The position numbers and the translations under genes are program-made. From an uncultured Granulosicoccaceae bacterium (lineage in GTDB: Bacteria > Pseudomonadota > Gammaproteobacteria > Granulosicoccales > Granulosicoccaceae), in assembly GCA_938041955.1 (NCBI GenBank), contig CALISD010000016.1, positions 26,230-90,229 on the forward strand: a stretch of 64,000 nt of DNA, in the 5' to 3' direction. A model generated the notes under the pieces. That model worked only from the letters and a program-made list of their open reading frames with translations, did not search any database and had not been told where the DNA came from. This document shows, in pieces, positions 29,750 through 42,415 of the stretch (position 1 is its first letter; each line of letters starts with the position of its first letter).

Positions 29750-29855
29750 GATCACTTCAACAGGCACCAAATTGCTAGCTTGTCGGGCGCAGCCAAATAA
29801 GTGAGGCTTAAGTGTTAAGTCTAACCATACCGTGCAGAGAATATTTTTCTGATCC

Positions 29856-29885
29856 TTGACCCTTGGATACTTCCGCCCGTATACT
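29856..29885 (+). promoter_or_regulatory. Promoter of the atp operon
   Basis: TTGACC (29856-29861) and TATACT (29880-29885) with an 18-base spacer, about 70 bases before atpI. Confidence 0.68.
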
Positions 29886-29953
29886 TCGCCGCGTCAAACA
29901 GTCTTGTTTTTGCGCTCGACGGAACGCCATTTGTAGCCTATAAATAATTGGAT

Positions 29954-30355
29954 ATGCGCTCCATGGCTGTGCGATCACCACATATTTTTATCGTTCGACG
30001 ACTTCTGCTAACGCAGTTGGCTATATCGATATTTTTTCCTCTCGCGTTTCTACCGTTTGGAATGAACGCTGCATGGTCCGCATTAGCTGGCGGGTTTGCG
30101 AGTTTTATCCCGAATGCCTATTTCGCTTACAGGACTTTTCAGTACAGCGGCGCCAGGGCGGTGAACGCAATTGCGCGGTCGATGTTTGCAGGAGAGATTG
30201 GCAAGTTAGCTTTGATGGCACTGATTTTTATAGTGCTTTTTAAATATCAGAAAACGCTGAATCACGGAGCATTGTTCAGCGGTTTCATAGTGGTTCAATT
30301 GTCAGTTTGGTTAACCCCGCTGCTGTCGAACCGAAAACCAAATTCTAGCATTTGA
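29954..30355 (+). CDS. atpI: ATP synthase protein I
   Basis: A 133-residue membrane protein with four hydrophobic segments that helps assemble the c-ring. It shows FIVRRLLLTQLAISIFF, then the AAWSALAGGFASFIPNAYFA stretch with the conserved G-x-x-x-x-x-P-N-x-x-F, typical of AtpI. The ATG at 29954 is chosen; a TTG two codons earlier and an ATG three codons later are alternatives. It is the first gene of the atp operon, 12 bases before atpB. Confidence 0.88.
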   Translation: MRSMAVRSPHIFIVRRLLLTQLAISIFFPLAFLPFGMNAAWSALAGGFASFIPNAYFAYRTFQYSGARAVNAIARSMFAGEIGKLALMALIFIVLFKYQKTLNHGALFSGFIVVQLSVWLTPLLSNRKPNSSI

Positions 30356-30361
30356 AATTAG

Positions 30362-31225
<864 letters not shown>

Positions 31226-31249
31226 TTTCTTCCAACCAACACATTTTAA

Positions 31250-31528
<279 letters not shown>

Positions 31529-31567
31529 GCAATATCTTTAACCACAGATTGACCCGGAGATAAGCAA

Positions 31568-32038
31568 ATGACAATTAACGCTACGTTACTGGGCCAGGCC
31601 ATATCGTTTTTCTTTTTCGTTATGTTTTGCATGAAGTTCGTTTGGCCACCATTGATTGGTGCTCTGCGCGAACGACAGGCGACTATTGCGGAAGGTTTGG
31701 CAGCTGCTGAGCAAGGTGCTCAGGCGCAAGAAATTGCACAGGCAGAGGCAGACAAGATGGTGGCTGAAGCCAAAACACAGGCATCGGAAATCGTTTCGCA
31801 GGCACAGCGTCGGCACAACGAGATCGTCGATGAAGCCAAGCAGAATGCCGTTGTCGAAAGCGATCGCATTAAAGTGACTGCTCAGGCCGAGATGGACCAG
31901 GAAGTTGTGAGTGCGCGTGAAGCGTTGCGCAAGCAAGTGTCCGGTGTTGCCGTCGCCGGTGCAGAGAAAATTCTGCAGCGCGAAGTAGATGCCAAAGCAC
32001 ACAACGCCATTCTTGACGACCTGATTGCGAAGATCTAA
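31568..32038 (+). CDS. atpF: F0F1 ATP synthase subunit b
   Basis: The peripheral stalk of the enzyme. 156 residues, the same as E. coli. One N-terminal membrane helix (about 5-26) is followed by [22 protein letters not shown], the standard joint, and a long charged Ala-rich helix used for dimer formation. The C-terminal end contacts the delta subunit, encoded two bases downstream. Confidence 0.96.
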   Translation: MTINATLLGQAISFFFFVMFCMKFVWPPLIGALRERQATIAEGLAAAEQGAQAQEIAQAEADKMVAEAKTQASEIVSQAQRRHNEIVDEAKQNAVVESDRIKVTAQAEMDQEVVSAREALRKQVSGVAVAGAEKILQREVDAKAHNAILDDLIAKI

Positions 32039-32040
32039 CC

Positions 32041-32577
32041 ATGTCTGAAAACGTCACCGCAGCGCGGCCTTACGCTAAGGCCATATTTGAACTCGCTAAG
32101 AAAAGCGGCAACTACGGCGATTGGTCCGAACGACTGGTGTTTTTAAACGCCGTGGTGGTTGAACCAAACGTTGCAGCAGCGCTTGATAATCCTTCCAGCA
32201 CGGCAAGTGACCGCGCTGCATTAGTAGAGAAAATTGCCGGTGATCGTTTAGATGCCGAGAGTGTCAACATGGTGCGCTTACTGGCAGAAAATAATCGCCT
32301 GCCATTGATGGGCGACATTGGTGAGATATACGAGACACTTCGCGCTGACGAAGAGGGCGTTCTCGAAGCCAGTGTGGTTTCCGCGATGGCGCTTGATGAT
32401 ACCTACAGAGCAAAGCTTGCCGAAGCTCTGCAGCGTAAGTTCAACAAGAAAATTAATATTGTCGAATCCGTAGATGTGTCCCTCATAGGTGGGGCCATCA
32501 TTCGCGCCGGAGATGTCGTGATAGACGGGTCGATCAAAGGTCGCCTGGCTCAGCTCAACAGTAGCTTAAGCGCCTAG
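32041..32577 (+). CDS. atpH: F0F1 ATP synthase subunit delta
   Basis: Links the F1 head to the b stalk. 178 residues, normal length. It starts with ARPYAKAIFELAKK, the conserved helix, and ends with the family motif SLIGGAIIRAGDVVIDGSIKGRL (given in outline). The spacing to atpF is two bases, indicating translational coupling. Confidence 0.96.
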   Translation: MSENVTAARPYAKAIFELAKKSGNYGDWSERLVFLNAVVVEPNVAAALDNPSSTASDRAALVEKIAGDRLDAESVNMVRLLAENNRLPLMGDIGEIYETLRADEEGVLEASVVSAMALDDTYRAKLAEALQRKFNKKINIVESVDVSLIGGAIIRAGDVVIDGSIKGRLAQLNSSLSA

Positions 32578-32617
32578 ATAGCCTGCGCGCGTACAGAATT
32601 TATTTAGAGGACACCAC

Positions 32618-34165
32618 ATGCAACTCAACCCATCTGAAATCAGCGAGCTGATCAAAGAGCGCATCGGTAACTTCGAGGCGTCTGCTGAAGCACGCACCGA
32701 AGGCACTATCGTTAGTTTGAGCGATGGTATTGCGCGTATTCACGGTCTGAATGACGCGATGTCAGGCGAGATGATCGAATTCCCTGGCGACACTTATGGA
32801 CTGGCTTTGAACCTTGAGCGCGACTCTGTCGGCGCCGTGGTTTTAGGTAGTTACGGTCACCTTAAAGAAGGCGACAAGGTTCGCTGTACCGGCAAAATTC
32901 TGGAAGTGCCCGTCGGGCCCCAGTTGCTTGGTCGTGTAGTGAATGCACTCGGACAACCAATTGATGAAAAAGGCCCGTTGAACACCACGGAGTCTGCTCC
33001 CATCGAGAAGATTGCCCCCGGTGTTTACTGGCGTCAATCAGTTGATCAGCCAGTACAGACTGGTTTGAAATCAATTGATGCGATGGTGCCGGTTGGACGT
33101 GGTCAGCGCGAGTTGATTATTGGTGACCGTCAGACAGGTAAAACAGCCGTTGCGATTGATGCCATCATCAATCAGAAAGACACAGGCGTTAAATGCATAT
33201 ATGTAGCGATCGGTCAGAAGCAGTCGACTATTGCGAACGTGGTATCGAAGCTCGAAGAGCACGGTGCAATGTCAAACACTATCGTGGTTGCAGCCGGTGC
33301 CGCTGAATCCGCTGCGATGAACTTTATCGCACCTTACTCCGGTTGCTCAATGGGCGAGTACTTCCGTGACAACGGTGAAGATGCACTGATTGTTTATGAT
33401 GATCTCACCAAGCAGGCATGGAGCTACCGTCAGGTATCCCTTCTCCTGCGTCGCCCACCGGGTCGTGAAGCTTATCCTGGTGACGTATTTTATCTTCACT
33501 CCCGTTTGCTTGAGCGTGCTGCCAGAGTAAGTGCTGAGTACGTTGAAAAATATACCAACGGCCGTGTAAAAGGTAAGACAGGTTCACTGACTGCACTACC
33601 CATCATTGAAACTCAGGCGGGTGACGTATCAGCTTTCGTACCGACCAACGTAATTTCAATTACCGATGGCCAGATCTTCCTTGAGACAGATCTGTTTAAC
33701 GCTGGTATCCGTCCGGCGATTAACGCCGGTCTTTCGGTATCACGAGTGGGTGGTGCTGCTCAGACCAAGATCATTAAAAAGCTTGGTGGTGGTATTCGAC
33801 TGGCACTTGCGCAGTATCGTGAACTGGCAGCTTTCGCACAGTTCGCCTCTGATCTCGACGAAGTGACCCGTAAGCAATTGGAACGTGGCCAACGCGTGAC
33901 AGAATTGATGAAGCAGAATCAGTATGCGCCACTGTCTGTAGGTGAAATGGCTGTGTCTTTATATGCGGCGAACGAAGGTTATCTCGATAACACTGATGTA
34001 AATCGCATCGTTGAATTCGAACAAGCTATGCATGACCATATTCGCGCAAAACACGGTGCCTTGCTCGATAAAATCAACGAGAAGGGTGACTACAACGATG
34101 AAATCGCCGGTGGATTGAAATCCGCTATAGATGATTTTGTCGCTAATGGCGCTTTTCAGGCTTAA
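32618..34165 (+). CDS. atpA: F0F1 ATP synthase subunit alpha
   Basis: The non-catalytic nucleotide-binding subunit of F1. 515 residues. Walker A is [18 protein letters not shown], Walker B is in [18 protein letters not shown], and the Arg finger lies in the stretch [20 protein letters not shown]. The sequence is complete and typical. RBS AGAGGA precedes the ATG. Confidence 0.98.
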   Translation: MQLNPSEISELIKERIGNFEASAEARTEGTIVSLSDGIARIHGLNDAMSGEMIEFPGDTYGLALNLERDSVGAVVLGSYGHLKEGDKVRCTGKILEVPVGPQLLGRVVNALGQPIDEKGPLNTTESAPIEKIAPGVYWRQSVDQPVQTGLKSIDAMVPVGRGQRELIIGDRQTGKTAVAIDAIINQKDTGVKCIYVAIGQKQSTIANVVSKLEEHGAMSNTIVVAAGAAESAAMNFIAPYSGCSMGEYFRDNGEDALIVYDDLTKQAWSYRQVSLLLRRPPGREAYPGDVFYLHSRLLERAARVSAEYVEKYTNGRVKGKTGSLTALPIIETQAGDVSAFVPTNVISITDGQIFLETDLFNAGIRPAINAGLSVSRVGGAAQTKIIKKLGGGIRLALAQYRELAAFAQFASDLDEVTRKQLERGQRVTELMKQNQYAPLSVGEMAVSLYAANEGYLDNTDVNRIVEFEQAMHDHIRAKHGALLDKINEKGDYNDEIAGGLKSAIDDFVANGAFQA

Positions 34166-34194
34166 GGCACGGGATAAGGCACAGGTAATAGCAG

Positions 34195-35058
34195 ATGGCC
34201 AGCGCAAAAGAAATACGCACCAAGATCAAAAGCATTCAGAACACGCAGAAGATCACCAAGGCGATGGAAATGGTCGCCGCGAGTAAGATGCGCCGTGCAA
34301 AAGATCGCATGGAGGCTACACGCCCCTATGCTACAAAGATTCGTGAAGTGGTGGGCCATGTCGCCGCCGCTAACACCGAATATGTGCACCCGTATATGCG
34401 TCCACGCGATAACGTTAAGCGTGTGGGTTACATCGTGATGTCGACTGACCGTGGTCTATGTGGTGGCTTGAACACCAATACCTTTAAAGGCGCTGTTGCT
34501 TCAATGCAAGAGTGGTCCGAAAAGGGTGTTGAAGTTGAGGTCTGCACCATTGGTAAAAAGGCGGCCAGTTTTTTCAGCCGACTCGGCAGCGACATCGTTG
34601 CTGATGTTCAAGACCTGGGTGATCAGCCGAAGCTTGAGGATTTGATCGGTGCGGTAACTGTAATGCTGAATGGAATTGAAGAAGGCAAGCTCGACCGGTT
34701 GTTTCTGGCAGAAAACGAGTTCGTTAACTCAATGACGCAAACACCACGCCTGACACAGTTGATACCTACAGAGGCAGATGAAGATGATCGCCTGGGTGAA
34801 AACTGGGATTACTTATACGAGCCTTCTTCAGAAGAAGTGCTTGATCAGTTGATGCGCCGTTACATTGAATCTTTGATCTTTCAAGCGGCAGTTGAAAACG
34901 TTGCATGTGAAATGGCTGCTCGAATGGTTGCGATGAAGAGTGCTACGGACAACGCTGGCGACATCATCAACGACTTACAATTGGTTTATAACAAGGCGCG
35001 GCAAGCGGCAATTACTCAGGAAATATCCGAGATTGTCGGCGGTGCGGCAGCTGTTTAA
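34195..35058 (+). CDS. atpG: F0F1 ATP synthase subunit gamma
   Basis: The central rotor shaft. 287 residues, identical in length to E. coli. It begins with the helix [29 protein letters not shown] (read in outline), contains [11 protein letters not shown], and ends with the long C-terminal helix [20 protein letters not shown] followed by [20 protein letters not shown]. Both end helices form the coiled coil within the F1 ring. Confidence 0.97.
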   Translation: MASAKEIRTKIKSIQNTQKITKAMEMVAASKMRRAKDRMEATRPYATKIREVVGHVAAANTEYVHPYMRPRDNVKRVGYIVMSTDRGLCGGLNTNTFKGAVASMQEWSEKGVEVEVCTIGKKAASFFSRLGSDIVADVQDLGDQPKLEDLIGAVTVMLNGIEEGKLDRLFLAENEFVNSMTQTPRLTQLIPTEADEDDRLGENWDYLYEPSSEEVLDQLMRRYIESLIFQAAVENVACEMAARMVAMKSATDNAGDIINDLQLVYNKARQAAITQEISEIVGGAAAV

Positions 35059-36471
<1,413 letters not shown>

Positions 36472-36516
36472 CGGCTTAGACCGTTATAGAATGCGAAGCG
36501 ATAACAGAGCGCGAAC

Positions 36517-36933
36517 ATGGCAAAAGTAATCCAAGTCGACATCGTCAGTGCTGAGGAAGAAATTTTCTCCGGCGAAGCAGAGATGCTCGTGGTGTCAGCC
36601 GAGATGGGTGAAGTCGGTATTGCGCCGGGACACGCGCCTTTTATCACCGGTATCAAGCCAGGTAATGTGGCAGTCCACATTGAGGGTGATACTCAGCACT
36701 TTTTTGTCTCCGGGGGCATGCTTGAAGTACAACCACATGTCATCACTGTATTGGCTGACACGGTTATTCGCGGTGGCGACCTCGACGAGGCAGAGGCTGA
36801 AGAGGCTCGCAAGCGCGCTGAAGAGCAGGTTAAAGAGAGTCAGGGCACACCTGATTACGCAGCAGCGGCGGCCAGCCTGGCTGAAGCGTCTGCCCGCTTG
36901 AGCGTACTGAAGAAAATGCGTAGCGTAAAATAA
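36517..36933 (+). CDS. atpC: F0F1 ATP synthase subunit epsilon
   Basis: Rotor subunit that couples F1 to the c-ring and inhibits ATP hydrolysis. 138 residues. The N-terminal beta sandwich shows [20 protein letters not shown]-like sequence and [19 protein letters not shown]; the C-terminal two-helix arm is Ala/Glu-rich. It is the last gene of the operon; a strong hairpin lies 46 bases after the stop. Confidence 0.96.
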   Translation: MAKVIQVDIVSAEEEIFSGEAEMLVVSAEMGEVGIAPGHAPFITGIKPGNVAVHIEGDTQHFFVSGGMLEVQPHVITVLADTVIRGGDLDEAEAEEARKRAEEQVKESQGTPDYAAAAASLAEASARLSVLKKMRSVK

Positions 36934-36978
36934 CGAAGGCGAGTACCAGCAGCTTGGATTTGCCCATCTGTATTGCCA

Positions 36979-36999
36979 TAGCGCGACCTTGTCGCGCTA
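36979..36999. terminator. Hairpin between convergent atpC and the barrel protein gene
   Basis: TAGCGCGAC-CTT-GTCGCGCTA is a perfect 9-bp stem with a 3-base loop. There is no T tract on either side, so it may stop transcription only partly or act as an RNA stabiliser. It overlaps the stop of the minus-strand gene. Confidence 0.5.
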
Positions 37000-37986
37000 G
37001 TACTTCCCGAAGCGAACTTCAGTTCGTATCAGACCGCCGATCTTCGGATCACTATCTTCACCGCTTAACCAGCTGATGCTTGGCCACACTTCAAAGTGAA
37101 ACCACGGTCGAAATGCGTTGCGCCGATACCGCAGTCTTAACTGGTGGCCTTCATAATAACTTTCGGACTCATTAGCTGGAGAGGTGTTGTAGCCAGCCAG
37201 GGCTTCGAATGCCAATAACGATTCCCGGCTTAACTCCTTATATACTCCAATGGTTTGATCGACGCGTGCGCCCGCATGATTGCGTTGCCATTTGAAGCTT
37301 GTTGAGGTTCGGAAAACTGTAGATGACCCTTCACGGGTATAGCGCCAAAAATCGAAATTTAACCGGTTCCAGTACCCTGTTGAGTAATATTCGCGCAAAT
37401 CATTATTAATTTTTGAGGACCAGCCGTTCTCACTTGTAGTTTCTGCCGAAGTGCGAAGTCTGGCGAAGGTTTGGAATTTCTGCTCGTGCCGACGAGCGCC
37501 GATATCTATATTCACGCTTGCACCTTCCCTCACCTTGCGTATGAAGCGCAGTGCCAAGGCGAGACTACGATCTTCATCTGTGCTTGAGAGTGATTGTGCG
37601 GAAGATGATCGCGAGTTGTCATCGATGTCTTCATCGTCAACATCCAGCAGTAAGCGAACCCGTCGCTGACTTCGCGGAAGTACCAGGCGCAGTTTAAGTT
37701 TGGCATTTGCCGAGATATCGCCATGAGACGGATCGGCAAAGTCGACTCTTAGCGTTGCACTCGTATCGTTCGCTTTATCAGTGTCGATTTCATCGGCGAA
37801 ATAATTGTCGATTTGCGATGCGAACCCGTTGAGGAGCTTGCTCGCTCCTTTGTGTGCGCTGTCTATGGCGACTGTGGGTGATTCAACCACCACAGGGGTC
37901 TGATCACTCTCAGCCATCAAGTTTGAATTGGAGCACACTGCAACACCTATGACCAAAGCGGTGTAAATCACAGGATTGCACTTCAT
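36997..37986 (-). CDS. Probable outer-membrane beta-barrel protein, family not recognised
   Basis: 329 residues from the ATG at 37986, chosen because it opens a signal peptide (MKCNPVIYTALVIGVAVCSN, cut near LMAE); upstream starts to 38043 are possible. The mature protein has alternating hydrophobic and polar residues and many Arg, Trp and Tyr (WNRLNFDFWRYTREGS, AFRPWFHFEVWPSISW), and it ends VRFGKY with a terminal aromatic residue, as outer-membrane barrels do. Residues 85-150 are Ser/Asp/Arg-rich. No specific function can be given. It is convergent with the atp operon and divergent from glmU. Confidence 0.6.
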   Translation of the reverse strand: MKCNPVIYTALVIGVAVCSNSNLMAESDQTPVVVESPTVAIDSAHKGASKLLNGFASQIDNYFADEIDTDKANDTSATLRVDFADPSHGDISANAKLKLRLVLPRSQRRVRLLLDVDDEDIDDNSRSSSAQSLSSTDEDRSLALALRFIRKVREGASVNIDIGARRHEQKFQTFARLRTSAETTSENGWSSKINNDLREYYSTGYWNRLNFDFWRYTREGSSTVFRTSTSFKWQRNHAGARVDQTIGVYKELSRESLLAFEALAGYNTSPANESESYYEGHQLRLRYRRNAFRPWFHFEVWPSISWLSGEDSDPKIGGLIRTEVRFGKY

Positions 37987-38043
37987 AGATGTTAAGTGTT
38001 TTTCTCGGATAACCATAAACCGATGGTATACGAGAACACCCAT

Positions 38044-38468
38044 CGATTGCTGACCAGGCTTATTGGCAATTGTTACGTGGAGTAAATAGTGCGAGTAACT
38101 TTACTAACGTCATTAATGAGATTCCCGGGCCAGGGGCTACACCGGTTGAGCACGTAAACTCACGACGATCTGAGTGATCACACAATGTGCCTTTCACAAT
38201 TGGAATCAACCACTTGGTTACTCGAGTGCTAGACTGAGTGACTAAAAAGGCTGTACTTATCGGATAGATTTGAGATGTTGGAGCACCACTGTAAAGCTCG
38301 CTTTTTCGTTCATAACAGGCTGTATGCTGGTTAAGAATCCAGCAAACGAGCATGTATTGTAAGCAGAGAAAGTGTCCGACAGATAGAAAGCACTACAGGT
38401 TGGTCAATTAATTGCCGCTACCCGTAGAATGTTAATTGTTGCGATGCAAAGCATACAGGACTATCACA
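38044..38468. other. Intergenic region upstream of glmU
   Basis: About 425 bp with no supported gene. It must hold divergent promoters for the barrel protein gene and for glmU; a weak candidate for glmU is TTGGTC (38400) and TAGAAT (38425), with a 19-base spacer. No riboswitch or clear hairpin was recognised. Confidence 0.4.
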
Positions 38469-39833
38469 ATGCCTTTAAAAGTTGTCATCCTCGCTGCCGG
38501 TAAAGGTACGCGTATGAAATCAAGCATACCGAAGGTGCTGCATCGAATTGCGCATAAGCCAATGGTAGAGCATGTGGTGGATGCAGCTTCGTCTCTTGGT
38601 GCGCAGAAAACTGTGTTGGTAGTGGGTCACGGTGCGGATCAGGTACGGGCAACTGTGACTCGCGATGTTGAATATGTGGAGCAAACCGAACAGCTTGGTA
38701 CCGGGCATGCGGTGCAGCAAGCGCTGCCACTGCTTGATCCTGATGATACCGTTCTGGTGGCCTACGGTGACGTGCCGTTAACCAACCCTGAAACGTTTAA
38801 ACAACTCATTGATGATGTCAGTGACAGCAACATCGCCTTGTTGACAGTGATTATGCAAGACCCCACTGGGTATGGTCGAATCGTCCGGGATGCTGCAGGT
38901 AAGGTGCAGGCGATTGTTGAGCAAAAAGATGCCACCGAAGAACAGCTAAAAATCACAGAAGGTAACACTGGCATACTTGCCGCACGTGCCAGCGCTTTAA
39001 ATGAGCTTCTGGGTCGAATTAACAATAACAATGCTCAGGGCGAGTTCTACCTGACCGATATTTTTGAATTAGCAGTAAAGCAGGGTATGACAATCACCAC
39101 CCATCAACCGGAACACGAGTGGGAGACAGCGGGTGTTAACAGCCGCTTGCAGATGGCCGAGCTTGAACGAATCTATCAGCTGAGTCAGGCAGATAAATTA
39201 ATGACAGCGGGTGTGACGCTGCGTGACCCGGCACGCATTGATGTTCGAGGCAATTTAATCGTCGGGCAGGACAGCATCATTGATGTTAATTGTGTGTTCG
39301 AAGGTGATGTCACTATCGGTGAAAACGTAAGCATTGGACCGAACTGCTCAATCAGCAATGCGACTATCGCAGATGGCACAATTATCAAAGCCAATACGGT
39401 GATAGAAGAGAGCAGTGTCGGGGAAAGTTGTACGATCGGCCCATTTGCGCGATTGCGCCCTGGTGCCGAGCTGGCAGAACGAGCACATATCGGTAACTTT
39501 GTAGAAATTAAGAAATCTACCATCGGTAACGGCAGCAAGGTAAATCACCTGTCGTATGTCGGTGATAGCACGGTCGGTGAAAACGTCAATATAGGTGCAG
39601 GAACTATTACCTGTAATTATGATGGTGCGAATAAACACCAAACAATTATTGAAGACGGTGTATTCATTGGTTCCTGTACACAATTGGTGGCTCCCGTGAA
39701 AGTGGGTATGAACGCTGTTATTGGTGCCGGATCAACAATTACCAAAGAAGTCACTGCTGATCAGTTGGCTTTTACGCGTGCGCCACTCAAGACTGTGGAA
39801 AATTGGCCGCGACCAACAAAGAAAAGCAAATAA
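38469..39833 (+). CDS. glmU: Bifunctional GlmU: glucosamine-1-P acetyltransferase and UDP-GlcNAc pyrophosphorylase
   Basis: Makes UDP-GlcNAc, the precursor for peptidoglycan and LPS. 454 residues from the ATG at 38469, matching MPLKVVILAAGKGTRMKSSI; the frame opens 11 codons earlier. The pyrophosphorylase half has LAAGKGTRM (8-16) and the substrate loop QLGTGHAVQQA. The C-terminal half is a left-handed beta-helix with hexapeptide repeats, and the acetyl-CoA site lies in NVNIGAGTITCNYDGANKHQ. glmS follows after 68 bases, so the two steps are in one operon. Confidence 0.97.
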   Translation: MPLKVVILAAGKGTRMKSSIPKVLHRIAHKPMVEHVVDAASSLGAQKTVLVVGHGADQVRATVTRDVEYVEQTEQLGTGHAVQQALPLLDPDDTVLVAYGDVPLTNPETFKQLIDDVSDSNIALLTVIMQDPTGYGRIVRDAAGKVQAIVEQKDATEEQLKITEGNTGILAARASALNELLGRINNNNAQGEFYLTDIFELAVKQGMTITTHQPEHEWETAGVNSRLQMAELERIYQLSQADKLMTAGVTLRDPARIDVRGNLIVGQDSIIDVNCVFEGDVTIGENVSIGPNCSISNATIADGTIIKANTVIEESSVGESCTIGPFARLRPGAELAERAHIGNFVEIKKSTIGNGSKVNHLSYVGDSTVGENVNIGAGTITCNYDGANKHQTIIEDGVFIGSCTQLVAPVKVGMNAVIGAGSTITKEVTADQLAFTRAPLKTVENWPRPTKKSK

Positions 39834-39901
39834 CTTATAACGTTTTACTGCCTGTGTCTTAGTTAGACAGATTGGCTCGAACACGAACTGGATATAGAAT
39901 C

Positions 39902-41743
39902 ATGTGTGGAATTATTGCAGCATACGCACAACGCAATGTCACTCCAATATTGCTAGAAGGCTTACGGCGAATGGAGTACCGCGGCTATGACTCTGCCGGT
40001 ATTTCTGTTTTAGACAAAGACTACAAAATCCATCGTACTCGTGCGCTGGGTAAAGTAGCGATGCTCGGTGAAAAGCTTGAAAAAGCACCAATGGATAGCG
40101 GTATAGGTATCGCTCATACCCGTTGGGCTACACACGGTGAGCCTTCGGAAGCCAACGCACACCCACACAACTCAACCGAACAGTTCTCTGTTGTGCATAA
40201 CGGTATCATTGAGAATCACGAGCCATTGCGTGTTGAGTTAAAAGCAGCGGGTTACGAATTTACCTCACAGACTGACACTGAAGTCATTGTGCATTTAATT
40301 CACAGTGAAGTGAACAAGGCTGGTGGTGATTACCTGAAAGGGGTTAACAATGCCATAGACCAACTCCACGGCGCTTATGCTATCGCAATTCTAAACACAG
40401 AGATGCCTGATCGTTTGATCGCTGTACGTAAAGGCAGTCCTTTGCTGGTTGGTCTCGGTATTGGCGAGTTTTTTCTTGCATCTGATACCGCGGCGCTTAT
40501 TCCGGTGACACAAGAATTTATCTATCTGGAAGATGGTGACCTTGTCGATATTTGCGAAAGCAAAATGACAATCATGGATGAGTCTGGTGCAGAAGTGAAG
40601 CGTCCGGTAAAGGTATCTTCTCTGACTGCCAGTTCTTCGGATAAAGGCCCTTACAAGCACTATATGCTTAAAGAGATCTACGAACAGCCGAATGCTGTGC
40701 GTGCCACCCTGCAGGATAGAATCACTGAAGACCAGCTGTTACTAAATGGCTTTGGTGATCTTGATTTAAATTTACTGAAGCAAGTGAAAGCCATTCATAT
40801 TGTTGCTTGTGGAACCAGCTACCATGCAGGAATGACAGCAAAGTATTGGTTTGAGGAATATACAAAAACTCCCTGCACCGTCGAGATTGCCAGTGAATAC
40901 CGCTACAGAGAAGTCGCTGTACCGGAAAAAACGTTATACATTACTTTGTCACAATCAGGTGAAACTGCTGATTCACTGGCAGCACTTGATGAAGTGAAAA
41001 AATCTGGTTTGTACCTTGGAACACTGGCGATATGCAATGTTCCGGAGAGCACACTGACCCGTGAAGCTGATGCTACTTTACTTACAAAAGCCGGTCCTGA
41101 GATTGGTGTTGCCTCGACTAAAGCATTTACTACACAGTTGGTTGCGCTGCAACTGGTTGCTTTGACCATGAGCAAAGCGAAAGAGTCTCAGACCGAAGTG
41201 GAACGCGGTGAAATCATTAAAGCGCTTTATCACAGCCCGGTTACTATGGAGCGTCTGCTGATGGTTGATCGTACCATCGAACATTTAGCTGAGGTCTTTG
41301 TAGAGAAAGACCATGCGATATTTCTTGGCCGTGGTCCGCTGTTCCCTATTGCACTTGAAGGGGCTTTAAAGCTAAAGGAAATATCTTATATTCACGCAGA
41401 AGGATATCCGGCGGGTGAATTAAAGCACGGGCCGTTAGCACTGATTGATAACGAAGTCCCGGTAGTTGCCATCGCACCTAACAATAACCTACTGGAAAAG
41501 CTCAAAGCCAATCTTGAAGAGGTTCGTACCCGCGGCGGTCAGTTATACGTAATAACAGAAGAAGATACAGATATAGAACCTGTTGATGGTCTAACACTGG
41601 TTAAGATCCCGGGCTGCCCGGATCCGGTGAAACCGTTGCTGTTAACTGTGCCATTGCAGTTGTTGTCTTATCACGTTGCTGTGATGCGCGGAACTGATGT
41701 GGATCAGCCACGTAACCTTGCTAAGAGTGTGACTGTTGAATAA
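39902..41743 (+). CDS. glmS: Glutamine-fructose-6-phosphate aminotransferase
   Basis: First step of amino-sugar synthesis: glutamine nitrogen is moved to fructose-6-phosphate to give glucosamine-6-phosphate. The start at 39902 is fixed by the need for Cys2 as nucleophile (MCGIIAAYAQRNV). The glutaminase half shows RRMEYRGYDSAGI and HTRWATHGEPSEANAHPH; the isomerase half has two SIS domains with CGTSYHAGM and SQSGETADSL; it ends PRNLAKSVTVE. 613 residues, normal. No glmS ribozyme was seen in the short gap to glmU. Confidence 0.97.
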   Translation: MCGIIAAYAQRNVTPILLEGLRRMEYRGYDSAGISVLDKDYKIHRTRALGKVAMLGEKLEKAPMDSGIGIAHTRWATHGEPSEANAHPHNSTEQFSVVHNGIIENHEPLRVELKAAGYEFTSQTDTEVIVHLIHSEVNKAGGDYLKGVNNAIDQLHGAYAIAILNTEMPDRLIAVRKGSPLLVGLGIGEFFLASDTAALIPVTQEFIYLEDGDLVDICESKMTIMDESGAEVKRPVKVSSLTASSSDKGPYKHYMLKEIYEQPNAVRATLQDRITEDQLLLNGFGDLDLNLLKQVKAIHIVACGTSYHAGMTAKYWFEEYTKTPCTVEIASEYRYREVAVPEKTLYITLSQSGETADSLAALDEVKKSGLYLGTLAICNVPESTLTREADATLLTKAGPEIGVASTKAFTTQLVALQLVALTMSKAKESQTEVERGEIIKALYHSPVTMERLLMVDRTIEHLAEVFVEKDHAIFLGRGPLFPIALEGALKLKEISYIHAEGYPAGELKHGPLALIDNEVPVVAIAPNNNLLEKLKANLEEVRTRGGQLYVITEEDTDIEPVDGLTLVKIPGCPDPVKPLLLTVPLQLLSYHVAVMRGTDVDQPRNLAKSVTVE

Positions 41744-41778
41744 ACACGCTCATATGTATTAGCGCGCGCGCTCAATGA

Positions 41779-41804
41779 GGCGACCTTATGGTCGCCTTTT
41801 TTTT
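41779..41804 (+). terminator. Rho-independent terminator after glmS
   Basis: GGCGACC (41779-41785), loop TTAT, GGTCGCC (41790-41796), then eight T residues. Confidence 0.9.
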
Positions 41805-41946
41805 GCCTGTGTATATTGTAGGCTGACAGTTATTTTCCAGTCAGCGACGTCAGCAAATAGTGGTTCAGCTTAAGTACTACTATCTGGTGTAACATGGCCA
41901 CTCACGCGCATTTTCTTTGATACAAAAAAGACACGAGGTAATTTTA

Positions 41947-42348
41947 ATGACTACACGTACTAATAAAATTAGATTGATGGTTGGTCTGGTTGCAAGTCTG
42001 GTGGCGTTGCCTGCTTACGCTGATATTACGGGTAACTGGTTGTCTGAAAAAAACGAAGAAGGTAAGCAGATTTCAGTAGAGATATACAACTGCGGTGAAC
42101 AAATCTGCGGCAAAATTACCAATGTTCATAACTCAGATAACACCAAAATTATTGGTACTGAAATTATTGAAGGAATGAGCAAAAAAAATGAAAAAAAGTA
42201 TTCTGGCGGCAAGATTTACGCGCCTGATACTGAAAAATGGTACAAATCGAAAATTAAAGTGAAAGATGAAAACACCTTAAAAGTGTCTGGCTGTGTCGCC
42301 GGCGGGCTTATCTGTCGCGGACAGATCTGGACTCGCGAAGGCGGTTAG
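41947..42348 (+). CDS. DUF2147 periplasmic protein
   Basis: 133 residues from the ATG at 41947, with GAGG upstream. A signal peptide is cut after LPAYA. The mature part is a small beta-barrel domain with GNWLSEKNEEGKQISVEIY, NCGEQICGKI, and KVKDENTLKVSGCV, where two Cys pairs are placed as in DUF2147 proteins. The function of this family is not established; members are found in the periplasm and sometimes near stress genes. A GC-rich hairpin lies 33 bases after the stop. Confidence 0.85.
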   Translation: MTTRTNKIRLMVGLVASLVALPAYADITGNWLSEKNEEGKQISVEIYNCGEQICGKITNVHNSDNTKIIGTEIIEGMSKKNEKKYSGGKIYAPDTEKWYKSKIKVKDENTLKVSGCVAGGLICRGQIWTREGG

Positions 42349-42380
42349 TCGATACATCTGTAAATTGTTATTAACTTATG

Positions 42381-42401
42381 CCCGGGGCGCTTTGGCCCGG
42401 G
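42381..42401. terminator. GC-rich hairpin between convergent genes
   Basis: CCCGGG (42381-42386) and CCCGGG (42396-42401) around a 9-base loop. The T tract that follows is broken (TTGTTATT), so efficiency is doubtful. Confidence 0.5.
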
Positions 42402-42415
42402 TTGTTATTGCTTTC

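Noticed and set aside
38060-38353. 97-codon open frame on the minus strand upstream of glmU
   Set aside because: No ribosome site, no signal or domain, and irregular composition; the region is better read as non-coding.
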